Shown one piece after another: positions 25,318 to 33,657 of a DNA stretch of 64,000 nucleotides (the stretch's first letter is position 1; every line of letters starts with the position of its first letter). Origin of the DNA: Pseudonocardia halophobica. GTDB lineage: Bacteria > Actinomycetota > Actinomycetes > Mycobacteriales > Pseudonocardiaceae. The notes under the pieces are model-generated. The model had not been told where the DNA came from and did not search any database. It saw nothing but the letters and a program-made list of their open reading frames with translations. The stretch spans positions 1-64,000 of the forward strand of contig NZ_BSFQ01000028.1 in assembly GCF_027922425.1 (NCBI RefSeq). The letters run 5' to 3'. The position numbers and the translations under genes were made by a program.

Positions 25318-26532
25318 TCAGCCGAAGGCGGACTCCCGCCCCGCCGCCGGTCGCGCCCCGTTGCCCGACGGCTCGTCCGACCGCTTCGCGGCCCACTCCG
25401 CCTCGTGCTTGTCGAACATCGCCCGGGCCGCGGCGGTGCGCTTCTCCGTGAGCTCGGACTGGTGCTCCGTGACCCACCGGTAGGAGGCCTGCCGGGGCGC
25501 GTTCGACCGCTCGAAGTGCGGGATGACGTACCGGGCGTAGAGCTCGTAGGAGCGCTTCGTGTTCTCCCACGTGGCCCAGTCGTGGGCGTTGAGGAGCAGG
25601 GCGCCGAAGCCCGGCATCTTCTGCTGCAGGCGCTCGATCCGGGCGATCGCGTCGTCCGGCGTGCCGATCACGCCCGCCCCCTGCTCCGCGTACCACTCCA
25701 CGAGGTCGACGCCGTCGGGGACGAAGATCCGCGGCATGTTGTTGTTCAGGTAGTCGACCTGGGCCTGCAGGCCGTGCCGGGCCTGCGCCATCGCCTCCTC
25801 GCGGGTCTCCGCGAGGTGCATCCCGACGACGAGCCGCAACCGGCTCGGGTCCATCGTGCGGCCGTGCTCGGCGGCGACCTCGTTCGCCACCCGCCAGTTG
25901 ACGTCGAGGGCGTCGAACCCGGCGTTCTCGCCCGCCGCGACGCACAACATGCCGAGGTCGTACCGGCCGGCCAGGCGGCCGCCCGACGGGGTCACGGCGC
26001 TGGCCACGCACACCTCGGGGTGCGGGTCGGAGTAGGGCGGGAGGTGCAGGCGCGCCTCGACCAGCTCGTACCAGTCGGTCCGCTCGGTCACGACCTCGCC
26101 GCGGAACAGCCGGAGGATCACGTCGAGCGCCTCGGCCATCCGGTCGCGCTGGACCGCCGGGTCGATGCCCAGCATGAGCGCGTCCGACGCCAGCAGGCCG
26201 GGCCCGGCGCCGAACATCACGCGGCCCTGCGTCATGTGGTCGAGCTGCACGATCCGGTCGGCCACCATGAGCGGGTTGTGGTACGGCAGCGACACCACCC
26301 CGGTGCCCAGCCGCAGGTGCCGCGTGCGCTCGGCCGCCGCCGCGATGAACAGCTCCGGGGACGCGATGGTCTCCATGCCCGCCGAGTGGTGCTCGCCGAT
26401 CCAGGCCTCCTGGAAGCCGAGGTCGTCGAGCAGCTCCATCAGCTTCAGGTCCTGCCGGAAGAGCAGGGTCGGGTTCTCGTCCGTCCGGTGGAAGGGGGCC
26501 ATGAAGACGCCGTGCCGGAGCTTGACCGCCAT
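25318..26532 (-). CDS. LLM-class flavin-dependent oxidoreductase
   Basis: 404-residue bacterial-luciferase-like monooxygenase. Typical elements are FMAPFHRTDENPTLLFRQDL, AWIGEHHSAGMETIASPELF, LRLGTGVVSLPYHNPLMVAD and GRVMFGAGPGLLASDALMLG. It uses reduced FMN (or F420 in some members) with O2 to oxidise small organics. An operator-like site lies 50 nt upstream of its ATG at 26532 and matches that in front of the aldolase operon, linking the two. Confidence 0.88.
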   Translation of the reverse strand: MAVKLRHGVFMAPFHRTDENPTLLFRQDLKLMELLDDLGFQEAWIGEHHSAGMETIASPELFIAAAAERTRHLRLGTGVVSLPYHNPLMVADRIVQLDHMTQGRVMFGAGPGLLASDALMLGIDPAVQRDRMAEALDVILRLFRGEVVTERTDWYELVEARLHLPPYSDPHPEVCVASAVTPSGGRLAGRYDLGMLCVAAGENAGFDALDVNWRVANEVAAEHGRTMDPSRLRLVVGMHLAETREEAMAQARHGLQAQVDYLNNNMPRIFVPDGVDLVEWYAEQGAGVIGTPDDAIARIERLQQKMPGFGALLLNAHDWATWENTKRSYELYARYVIPHFERSNAPRQASYRWVTEHQSELTEKRTAAARAMFDKHEAEWAAKRSDEPSGNGARPAAGRESAFG

Positions 26533-26583
26533 TCCGTACCACTCCTCTGATCGCCGGTGATCACCGCTGTCGACCCTACTTCA

Positions 26584-26598
26584 CGAACGTTCGCTCAG
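26584..26598. promoter_or_regulatory. Operator-like site upstream of the LLM oxidoreductase
   Basis: CGAACGTTCGCTCAG contains the palindrome CGAACGTTCG. On the opposite strand it matches 14 nt exactly with the site at 17602. It sits between the divergent LLM (minus) and SGNH hydrolase (plus) genes. Confidence 0.6.
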
Positions 26599-26642
26599 CG
26601 AGGGTGTCGAGGGGCCGATCGGGCCGCGGGGACAATGGCCGC

Positions 26643-27425
26643 GTGCGGTACGTGGCGATCGGGGACAGCTTCACGGAGGGCGTCGGGGACGAGCAGCCCG
26701 ACGGGACGACCAGGGGATGGGCCGACCGGGTGGCGGCGGGGCTCGCGGCCACCCGGCCCGAGGGCGTCCGGTACGCCAACCTCGCGATCCGCGGGCGCCT
26801 GCTCGAACCCGTCGTCACCGAGCAGCTCGACGCCGCGCTGGCCCTCGACCCCGCGCCCACGCTGATGACCCTCAACGGCGGCGGCAACGACATGCTGCGC
26901 CCGCGGGCGGACGTCGAGCGGCTGGCCGCGCTGACGGAGCGGGCCGTGCAGCGGTGCACCGATGCCGGCGTGCGGCTCGTCCTGCTCAGCGGCGCCGACC
27001 CCTCGTCGCAGCTGCCGTTCGGGCGGGCCGTGCACGCCCGGGCCGAGCTCCTCACCACCCGCGTGGCGGAGATCGCCGCGGCGCACGGCGTCGAGCTCGT
27101 CGACGTCTTCCACGACACCGAGATCCGCCGGCCGGAGTACTGGTCGCCCGACCGCCTCCACCTCAACGCCGAGGGCCACCGGCGCGTCGCCGCGCTGGTC
27201 CTGGCGGCGCTCGGCGAGGGCGCGGCGGTGCAGGAGGTGCGCACCGACTCGCCCCGGAACCGCCGGCTGACGGCGGAGCTGCGGTACTACCGCGAGCACG
27301 TCCTGCCCTGGATCGGGCGGCGCCTGCGCGGCCGCTCCTCCGGCGACGGCCGCACCGGCAAGTACGTCGGCTGGGTGCCGGTGCCCCCGCCGCGTCAGGA
27401 AGCGGGGGCGGACAGCCGCGCGTAG
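26643..27425 (+). CDS. SGNH/GDSL-family hydrolase
   Basis: 260-residue serine hydrolase/esterase of the SGNH fold. Block I is GDSFTEGVGD with the nucleophile Ser, the block III Asn is in NGGGNDML, and the Asp-x2-His pair is in PDRLHLNAEGH. There is no signal peptide, so it acts in the cytoplasm. Start GTG 26643. The last 31 nt overlap the convergent FkbM-type gene, so the two 3' ends are antisense to each other. Confidence 0.85.
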   Translation: MRYVAIGDSFTEGVGDEQPDGTTRGWADRVAAGLAATRPEGVRYANLAIRGRLLEPVVTEQLDAALALDPAPTLMTLNGGGNDMLRPRADVERLAALTERAVQRCTDAGVRLVLLSGADPSSQLPFGRAVHARAELLTTRVAEIAAAHGVELVDVFHDTEIRRPEYWSPDRLHLNAEGHRRVAALVLAALGEGAAVQEVRTDSPRNRRLTAELRYYREHVLPWIGRRLRGRSSGDGRTGKYVGWVPVPPPRQEAGADSRA

Positions 27426-28144
27426 ACGTCGCCGGAGCGGCCGAGCGGGCGGTACCGCTCCAGCAGCCGCACCAGCTCGTCGGCCGTGAGCCAGCGGTCG
27501 CTCGCGAACCGCAGGGTCTCGACGGGGGAGTAGTTGTAGGTGTAGGACCCGAGGTCCGCCACGAGGTCGAGGGCGGCCAGTGCGGCGTCGTGCGCGGGCG
27601 GCAGGTACTCGAACGACAGCGCCCGCACCGGCGTGTGGAGCCCGGCCAGCGCCTCGGCCTCGAAGCCCTCGACGTCGATCTTGCAGAAGGCCGGGGTGCC
27701 GTGCGCGGCGACGAGGTCGTCGAGGGTCACGACGTCGACCTCGACCTCGTGGTCCCACCGCACCCAGGAGAACCCGCTGTCGGCGGAGACGGTCCGGATC
27801 CAGTCCGGCGACATCGACGAGACCGTCGGGGTCCGGGTGGACACGCCGATCCGCGCGCGCCCCGACTCGGCGCCGACCGCGCCGGGCAGGATCGTCACGC
27901 CGCGATCGCGGCCGAAGAACAGGCGTAGCACCCGCACACAGTCCGGCTGCGGCTCGACCGCGATCACCCGGGCGCCGATCCGCCGCCACGCCCGCACCCG
28001 GCTGCCCACGTGCGCGCCGACGTCGAGCGCGAGGTCGCCGGGGCCGAGGAACTGCCGGTAGAACCGCACCATCCGCCGGTGCCGGCCGGGGATGCCGTGG
28101 TACATCGCCAGGGACCGGCCCATTCCCCACGCTCGCGCCAGCAT
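27395..28144 (-). CDS. FkbM-family methyltransferase
   Basis: 249-residue SAM-dependent methyltransferase. The SAM site LALDVGAHVGSRVRAW and acidic VIAVEPQPDCVRVL, and the family segment FCKIDVEGFEAEALAGL are present (about residues 57-190). FkbM enzymes O-methylate sugars or natural products. ATG 28144 is chosen; upstream codons are not conserved-looking. It shares its promoter region with the divergent prolyl-tRNA synthetase. Confidence 0.82.
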   Translation of the reverse strand: MLARAWGMGRSLAMYHGIPGRHRRMVRFYRQFLGPGDLALDVGAHVGSRVRAWRRIGARVIAVEPQPDCVRVLRLFFGRDRGVTILPGAVGAESGRARIGVSTRTPTVSSMSPDWIRTVSADSGFSWVRWDHEVEVDVVTLDDLVAAHGTPAFCKIDVEGFEAEALAGLHTPVRALSFEYLPPAHDAALAALDLVADLGSYTYNYSPVETLRFASDRWLTADELVRLLERYRPLGRSGDVYARLSAPAS

Positions 28145-28245
28145 CGGCCGACCGTACCGTGCCCGGCCGTCCCCGATAACGCATTCGTCCGGGATAACCG
28201 ATTGCCGCACCCGGCTAGCGTTCCCGCTGTCAGCTCATGATTCCC

Positions 28246-28264
28246 GGTGTGCCGCAGGCACACC
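28246..28264 (+). promoter_or_regulatory. Hairpin just upstream of proS
   Basis: GGTGTGCC (28246-28253), loop GCA, GGCACACC (28257-28264), ending 19 nt before the GTG start. It could form in the mRNA leader or serve as an operator. It has no T-box features. Confidence 0.4.
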
Positions 28265-28283
28265 CGCAGCGGAAGACCGGACC

Positions 28284-29702
28284 GTGGCCAAGGCAGTGCT
28301 CACCCCGCAGGCGGCGAACTTCCCCGCCTGGTACCAGGACGTCGTCGCTCGCGCCGAACTGGCCGAGACCGGCCCGGTGCGCGGGAGCATGGTCGTCCGA
28401 CCGTGGGGCTACGCGATCTGGGAGCTCATGCAGGCCGACATGGACCGGCGGATCAAGGCGACCGGTGCCGTGAACGCCGCGTTCCCGATGTTCATCCCGA
28501 TGAGCTTCCTCGAGAAGGAGCAGGAGCACGTCGACGGCTTCTCTCCGGAGCTGGCCGTGGTCACCCACGGCGGCGGGGAGGAGCTCGCCGAGCCGCTGGC
28601 GGTGCGCCCGACGTCCGAGACGGTCGTCAACCACTACTTCGCCCGGTGGGTGCAGTCCCACCGGGACCTGCCGCTGATGCTCAACCTCTGGAACAGCGTG
28701 GTGCGCTGGGAGCTGCGCCCACGACTGTTCCTGCGCACCACCGAGTTCCTCTGGCAGGAGGGGCACACCGCGCACGCCACCCGGGAGGAGGCGGTCGAGG
28801 AGACCCGGCGCATGCTCGAGGTCTACCGGCGGTTCATGGAGGAGACGCTCGCGATCTCCGTGGTGACCGGCGAGAAGTCGCCGGGCGAACGGTTCGCCGG
28901 GGCCGAGCACACCTACACCTGCGAGGCGCTGATGCGCGACGGCAAGGCGCTGCAGATGGGGACCAGCCACGATCTGGGCCACAACTTCGCCCGCGCCTTC
29001 GACATCCGGTTCTCCGACGCCGAGGGGGAGCACCGGCACGCCGCCACCACGTCCTGGGGCACGTCGACCCGCATGATCGGCGGGGTGATCATGGTCCACG
29101 GCGACGACCACGGGCTGCGGCTGCCGCCGGCGATCGCGCCGCACCAGGTGGTGGTCCTGCAGCTCGACGAGGAGGCCGAGGTCGCCGCGGCGGCCGCGCG
29201 TCTCGAGGCGGATCTGCGTGGCGCGGGGGTCCGCGCCCACCTCGACGCCCGTACCCACACGTCGTTCGGGCGCCGCTCGGTCGACTGGGAGCTGAAGGGC
29301 GTCCCGGTCCGGATCGAGCTGGGCGCGCGGGAGCTCGTCTCGGGGCGGGCCACCCTGGTCCGCCGCGACGACCGCAGCAAGACCTCGGCCCCGCTCGACG
29401 GCGCGGCGCGGGCCGCGGTCGCTCTGCTCGACGAGATCCAGGACGGGCTGCTCGCCGCGTCGCGCACGTTCCGGGAGGAGCACACCCACCCGGTCACCGA
29501 CCTCGACGAGTTCACGGCGCGGGTCGGGGAGGGCGGGCTGTTCCTCGCCGCCTGGTCCGGCGCCGAGGAGTCGGAACGGGTGCTCGGCGAGCGGACCGGC
29601 GCCACGATCCGCTGCCTGGTCGACGCCGAGCCGCCCGCCCCCACCTGCCTCGTCACCGGGGAGCCCGCCCGGCACACCGTGCTGCTCGGCCGCGCCTACT
29701 GA
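28284..29702 (+). CDS. proS: Prolyl-tRNA synthetase, archaeal/eukaryote-type
   Basis: 472-residue class II synthetase charging tRNA-Pro. It belongs to the short archaeal/eukaryotic-like class, without the editing insertion of bacterial ProRS. Motif 2-type RPTSETVVNHYFARWVQSH and RTTEFLWQEGHTAHAT are present, and the C-terminal domain ends IRCLVDAEPPAPTCLVTGEP and ..GRAY as in that class. Start GTG 28284 lies after a small hairpin. Many actinobacteria also carry a bacterial-type enzyme elsewhere; whether this is the only copy cannot be seen here. Confidence 0.93.
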   Translation: MAKAVLTPQAANFPAWYQDVVARAELAETGPVRGSMVVRPWGYAIWELMQADMDRRIKATGAVNAAFPMFIPMSFLEKEQEHVDGFSPELAVVTHGGGEELAEPLAVRPTSETVVNHYFARWVQSHRDLPLMLNLWNSVVRWELRPRLFLRTTEFLWQEGHTAHATREEAVEETRRMLEVYRRFMEETLAISVVTGEKSPGERFAGAEHTYTCEALMRDGKALQMGTSHDLGHNFARAFDIRFSDAEGEHRHAATTSWGTSTRMIGGVIMVHGDDHGLRLPPAIAPHQVVVLQLDEEAEVAAAAARLEADLRGAGVRAHLDARTHTSFGRRSVDWELKGVPVRIELGARELVSGRATLVRRDDRSKTSAPLDGAARAAVALLDEIQDGLLAASRTFREEHTHPVTDLDEFTARVGEGGLFLAAWSGAEESERVLGERTGATIRCLVDAEPPAPTCLVTGEPARHTVLLGRAY

Positions 29703-29710
29703 GCACGGGA

Positions 29711-30817
29711 TCACCGGCGCGAGGCCGCCACCCGCACGCGATGGTGGTCGCCGGCGGACAGGAAGCCGGCCAGCGCCCGTCCCTCCTCGGCGACCGCGGC
29801 CCGGTCGGCCCGGGAGAACCGCCGCAGGGGAGTGACGGTCACCGTGCCGTCGTCGACGGTCCACAGGCCGGCGACGCGGCCGTCGACGAGGACGGCGCGC
29901 TCGCCCGCCACGGACAGGCCGCGGTGGTCCGCGTCGACGATGCGGCTGCGGTCGTCGTAGCCGAGCAGCGCGTTGTCGAAGGCCGGGAGGAACCGCACCG
30001 GGGCCGGGGTGTCGGGGTCGGGACGAGGCGCGTCCGGCAGGTCGAGCAGCTCACGGCCGCGCTCGTCCCGGAAGGAGACCAGCTCGTCCCGGACCGCGGC
30101 GACCGCGCCGGGCAGCCCGGCGAGCCCGGACCAGGCGCGCAGGTCCGCGGTGGCGGCCGGGCCGAACGCGGCGAGGTAGCGACGGACCAGGTCCCGCCCG
30201 ACGGGGTCCGTCCCGTCCGGCGCGGGCGGGTCGCAGTCGCGGCCGAGCCAGGCGGCCATCGGGAGGTTCTGCGCGCCCGCGGTTCGTCGCCACACCCCGC
30301 GCGGCGGGAGCTGCACCATCGGGACCAGCGCGGCCACCGCCGCCTCGCCCAGCGGTCGCGGCCCGGCCGAAGGCCAGCGCTCGGCCAGCACGCGCCCGAG
30401 CTCCGGCATGGTGCGCGGCGTGCCGTCGGCCATCACCTCCGCGGCCGCCGCCGCGACCTCGTCGAGGTCCACCCCGTCGAGGTCGCGCCGGTACACCCCG
30501 AGCATCCGCTGGCGGAGCATCGCGTGGTGTCGCGCCCGCCAGGCCAGCGCGTCCTCCGCGGTGACGAGGTGGATGGTGCGCCGCATCAACGTGGTCCGGA
30601 CGACCCGCCGGTCGACGAGCAGGCCCGACAGCACCTCCGGGTCGAACGCCCGCAGCCGCGACCAGAGTCCTGCGAACGGCTCCTGCGGTTCCTGGGCCTG
30701 CAGGCCGCACAGGTGCGCGACGGCCGCGAGGATCGGGAGATCCGCTCGGTCGAGCAGGAGCTGGCGGGCGAGCGTCGCGCGGTTGAGCGCACGGGCGCCG
30801 AGGCGGGTCACGGGCAC
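29711..30817 (-). CDS. Winged-helix, AlkZ/YcaQ-like DNA glycosylase family protein
   Basis: 368-residue protein of the tandem winged-helix family that includes AlkZ-type DNA glycosylases. The Q-x-Q motif used for catalysis in AlkZ is present near the N-terminus (HLCGLQAQEPQEPF), followed by DRRVVRTTLMRRTIHLV and RRYLAAFGPAATADLRAWSG. A role in excising damaged or natural-product-modified bases is plausible. GTG 30817 is the longest start; a GTG two codons later is an alternative. Same strand as the DinB gene upstream, 7-nt gap. Confidence 0.8.
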   Translation of the reverse strand: MPVTRLGARALNRATLARQLLLDRADLPILAAVAHLCGLQAQEPQEPFAGLWSRLRAFDPEVLSGLLVDRRVVRTTLMRRTIHLVTAEDALAWRARHHAMLRQRMLGVYRRDLDGVDLDEVAAAAAEVMADGTPRTMPELGRVLAERWPSAGPRPLGEAAVAALVPMVQLPPRGVWRRTAGAQNLPMAAWLGRDCDPPAPDGTDPVGRDLVRRYLAAFGPAATADLRAWSGLAGLPGAVAAVRDELVSFRDERGRELLDLPDAPRPDPDTPAPVRFLPAFDNALLGYDDRSRIVDADHRGLSVAGERAVLVDGRVAGLWTVDDGTVTVTPLRRFSRADRAAVAEEGRALAGFLSAGDHHRVRVAASRR

Positions 30818-30824
30818 AGTGATG

Positions 30825-31394
30825 TCAGCTCGCGGTGCGGCCGTCGATCGACTCGCGGAGGATGTCCGCGTGCCCGGCGTGCTGGGCGGTCTCGGCGATC
30901 ACGTGCACCAGCACCTGGCGCGCGCTGCGCACGCCGCCGGGCTCGTTCCACGGCGCCTCGGGCAGCGGGTGCGTCGCGGACAGGTCGGGGAGCGCCGCGA
31001 CGACCTCCTCGCTGCGGGCCGCGACCTGCTCGTAGCGCGCGACGACCCCGGCGAGGGTGTCGCCGGGCAGCATCCGGAACTCGTTCTGATGGTCGATCGC
31101 CCACTGCGGGTACTCGCGGGCGGTACCGGCCGCGAAGTCCGCCCAGCTCACGCCCTCGGGCAGGTCGTAGGACATGGCCGACGGGCCCTCGACGACGAAC
31201 CGCATCCACCCCTCCTCGACGGATGCCACGTGCTTGATCAACCCGCCCAGGCACAGCGTACTGGCGGTGGGGCGCGCGCCGGCCTGCTCGTCGGTCAAGC
31301 CTCGGGTGGTCGCGACCAGGGCGGCGCGGGCGGTGGCGAGCTCCGCGAGGAGGGCGGTGCGCTCGGGGTCGACGGTGAGGGTCTGCTCGGTCAT
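30825..31394 (-). CDS. DinB-family (DUF664-like) protein
   Basis: 189-residue four-helix-bundle protein of the DinB/YfiT superfamily. Conserved features are the helix TALLAELATARAALVATTRG with LTDEQAGARPTASTLCLGGL, the His in GLIKHVASVEEGWM, and the C-terminal HVIAETAQHAGHADILRE carrying the His metal ligands. Some members are thiol-dependent transferases using bacillithiol or mycothiol. ATG 31394 has GAGAGGA upstream. It diverges from a WYL-type regulator with a clear inverted repeat between, so that regulator probably controls it. Confidence 0.85.
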   Translation of the reverse strand: MTEQTLTVDPERTALLAELATARAALVATTRGLTDEQAGARPTASTLCLGGLIKHVASVEEGWMRFVVEGPSAMSYDLPEGVSWADFAAGTAREYPQWAIDHQNEFRMLPGDTLAGVVARYEQVAARSEEVVAALPDLSATHPLPEAPWNEPGGVRSARQVLVHVIAETAQHAGHADILRESIDGRTAS

Positions 31395-31433
31395 GGTGTG
31401 TCCTCTCGGTGGGTGCGAGCCCAGCCTCTCGAC

Positions 31434-31460
31434 AGAAGAGGTCAGGTACCGGCCTCTTCT
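31434..31460. promoter_or_regulatory. Inverted repeat between DinB-like gene and WYL regulator
   Basis: AGAAGAGG (31434-31441) and CCTCTTCT (31453-31460) are perfect complements separated by 11 nt that contain GGTACC. It is centred between two divergent starts (31394 and 31479), a classic operator position. Confidence 0.65.
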
Positions 31461-31478
31461 CGGGGCATCATCGGGGCC

Positions 31479-32447
31479 GTGCGTCACACCTCGGCGAGAC
31501 TGCTGTCTCTGCTCTCCCTCCTGCAGGCGCGGCGGGACTGGCCGGGGTCGCTGCTCGCCGAGCGGCTGCAGGTCAGTCCGCGCACCGTGCGCCGGGACGT
31601 GGACCGGCTCCGGGAGCTCGGCTACCCGGTCCGGGCGATCAAGGGGCCCGACGGCGGGTACCGGCTCGCCCCGGGCACCGACCTGCCACCCCTGCTGTTC
31701 GACGACGACCAGGCCGTCGCCCTCGCCGTGGCGCTGCAGACCGCGGCCACCTCGGGCGCCGGGATCGGCGAGGCCGCGGCACGCGCCCTGACCACCGTCC
31801 GCCAGGTGATGCCCGCGCGCCTGCGGCACCGGATCGACGCGCTGGAGGTCACCGCCGTCGGCTCGCGGCCCCCGGTGGACGGTGCCGTGCTCGTGGCGCT
31901 CGGCGCGGCCGTGCGCGCCCGCGAGGTGGTGCGGTTCGCCTACGGGACGGGCGACGAACCGCCGCGGCGGGTGGAGCCTCACCACCTCCTCACGCGGGGC
32001 GGCCGGTGGTACCTCGTGGCCTGGGACCTCGAGCGCGGCGACTGGCGGACCTTCCGCGCCGACCGGATCACCCCGCGCACCCCGACGGGCCCGCGGTTCG
32101 TGCCGCGCGAGGTGCCCGGCGGCGACGTCGCGGCCTTCGTGGCCGACCGGTTCCGGGGCTCGACCGGCTCCGGCACCTGGCCCTGCCGCGGCGAGGTCGT
32201 CCTCGCGCGGCCCGCGGCCGAGGTGTCGCCGTTCGCGGGCGACGGGATCGTCGAGGAGCTCGGCCCGGACCGCTGCCGGCTCGTCCTCGGGGCCTGGTCG
32301 TGGGTGGGGCTGGCGGCCAGTATCGGCCGGTTCGACGCCGAGATCGAGGTCGTCGGGCCGGCGGAGCTGAGGGCGGCCTTCGCACAGCTCTCCCGCCGCT
32401 TCGCCGACGCCGCCCGGTCCTTCCCTCCACGTCCCGGCCCCTGCTAG
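31479..32447 (+). CDS. HTH-WYL transcriptional regulator
   Basis: 322-residue regulator. The N-terminal winged HTH is of the DeoR-like HTH_11 type (LLAERLQVSPRTVRRDVDRL, residues about 24-43). The WYL domain follows (RVEPHHLLTRGGRWYLVAWD, with RTFRADRI), then a C-terminal extension. WYL domains bind ligands such as nucleic-acid fragments or nucleotides. It diverges from the DinB-like gene across an inverted repeat and probably autoregulates. Confidence 0.88.
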   Translation: MRHTSARLLSLLSLLQARRDWPGSLLAERLQVSPRTVRRDVDRLRELGYPVRAIKGPDGGYRLAPGTDLPPLLFDDDQAVALAVALQTAATSGAGIGEAAARALTTVRQVMPARLRHRIDALEVTAVGSRPPVDGAVLVALGAAVRAREVVRFAYGTGDEPPRRVEPHHLLTRGGRWYLVAWDLERGDWRTFRADRITPRTPTGPRFVPREVPGGDVAAFVADRFRGSTGSGTWPCRGEVVLARPAAEVSPFAGDGIVEELGPDRCRLVLGAWSWVGLAASIGRFDAEIEVVGPAELRAAFAQLSRRFADAARSFPPRPGPC

Positions 32448-32619
32448 CGTCCCCGCCACGGGCGCCGTCCTGCGCCCAACCTCCGGATCCGGTGTCCACG
32501 CCACCGGCCAGCGGGGGCAAAGGGGGCGCGGGCCCTCGGGGTGCCGGTCGCACCACGCCTTCTCCGGCGGGGATCGCACGAGCGTGGATCGTGGGTCGCC
32601 GCCGCGGAGAGGACGCGAG

Positions 32620-33288
32620 ATGACCGAGCACCGTTCCTTCAAGAGGCTCGTGCGGGCCCGCATGGCGAAGACCGGGGAGAGCTACACCGCCGCCCGCGCG
32701 AGGCTGCTGGCCGCCCCGGAGCCGGGCCCCGCCCCGGTCCTGGTCACCTCCGACGCCGCGATCCGGGAGCGCACCGGCCGCGGCTGGGAGGAGTGGTTCG
32801 ACCTGCTCGACGCCGAGGGCATGGCCGGGCGCCCGCACCGCGAGATCTCCCGGTTCGTGGCGGACCTGCTGGGCATCGGGCCGCTGGTGTGGGCCGCGCA
32901 GGCCGTCACCACCAGCTATGAGCGGGCCCGCGGCGGCAAGGTCGTGGGGCAGAAGGACGACGGCTTCACGGTCACGGCCTCCCGCACGGTCGCCGTGCCC
33001 GTCGAGGCGGTGTTCGACGCCGTCGTCGCGGAGGAGCCGCGCCGCGCGTGGCTGGGCGCCGAGCTGCGCGAGCGCACCGCCACGCGGCCGAGGCGGGCGC
33101 GTTTCGACCACGTCGAGGAGCCCGGCGGACGGGTCGCGATCACGATCGACGCCAAGGACCCGGGCCGCTGCGTCGTCGCCGTCGAGCACTCCCGGCTGCC
33201 CGACGCCGCCGCGGCGGAGAAGGTCAGGGCCTGGTGGCGGGACCGGTTGGAGGCGCTGAAGGAGGATCTCGAGCGGCAGCGCGGGTAG
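32620..33288 (+). CDS. SRPBCC-fold protein with N-terminal DUF4287-like segment
   Basis: 222-residue protein. The N-terminal part (FKRLVRARMAKTGESYTAAR, EEWFDLLDAEGMAGRPHREI) resembles short helical DUF4287-type domains. The second half (TVTASRTVAVPVEAVFDAVV, EEPGGRVAITIDAKDPGRC) fits a START/AHSA1-like SRPBCC ligand-binding fold. The combination is common in actinobacteria, but its function is unknown to me. ATG 32620 has GAGAGGA upstream. The 172-nt gap before it holds nothing I can assign. Confidence 0.7.
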   Translation: MTEHRSFKRLVRARMAKTGESYTAARARLLAAPEPGPAPVLVTSDAAIRERTGRGWEEWFDLLDAEGMAGRPHREISRFVADLLGIGPLVWAAQAVTTSYERARGGKVVGQKDDGFTVTASRTVAVPVEAVFDAVVAEEPRRAWLGAELRERTATRPRRARFDHVEEPGGRVAITIDAKDPGRCVVAVEHSRLPDAAAAEKVRAWWRDRLEALKEDLERQRG

Positions 33289-33297
33289 CACCGCGGA

Positions 33298-33657
33298 GTG
33301 CGCACCGCCGTCCCGAGCTCCGTCCTGCTGTGGAACGCCGACGAGCTGAGCGACCCGCCCGCCGCGCCGTGCTGCCTGCGGTCCACCCGCGCCGGGGAGC
33401 GGGCGGCGGTCTACCGAACCGGGCCGGGCGGAGGTGTCGTCGCGCTCGTCGAGTTCACCGCCGACGCCGAGCCCCGCGCGGACGGCGGCTGGCACGCCGC
33501 CGTCGTCGTGCGCCCGCTCGACCGCCCGCTGCCGCGGGCGGCGCTGCTCGCCGACGACCTCCTCGCGCCCGTCTTCCGGCACCTCCGCAGCCGGCGCCGG
33601 TTGCCGGAGGCGGCGGGGGAGCGCCTCATGGCCCTGCTGGACCCGGCCCCGCGCTGA
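33298..33657 (+). CDS. EVE/PUA-like small protein
   Basis: 119-residue protein with an opening VLLWNADELSDPPAAPC and a central GGGVVALVEFTADAEPRADG that resemble EVE-type (PUA-like) domains. These bind modified nucleotides in DNA or RNA. The resemblance is by pattern only. GTG 33298 lies 9 nt after the previous stop. Its 3' end overlaps the convergent dehydrogenase gene by 32 nt. Confidence 0.5.
   Translation: MRTAVPSSVLLWNADELSDPPAAPCCLRSTRAGERAAVYRTGPGGGVVALVEFTADAEPRADGGWHAAVVVRPLDRPLPRAALLADDLLAPVFRHLRSRRRLPEAAGERLMALLDPAPR

Noticed and set aside
28230..29864. Long minus-strand reading frame opposite proS
   Set aside because: Shadow frame of the prolyl-tRNA synthetase, with no recognisable motif.
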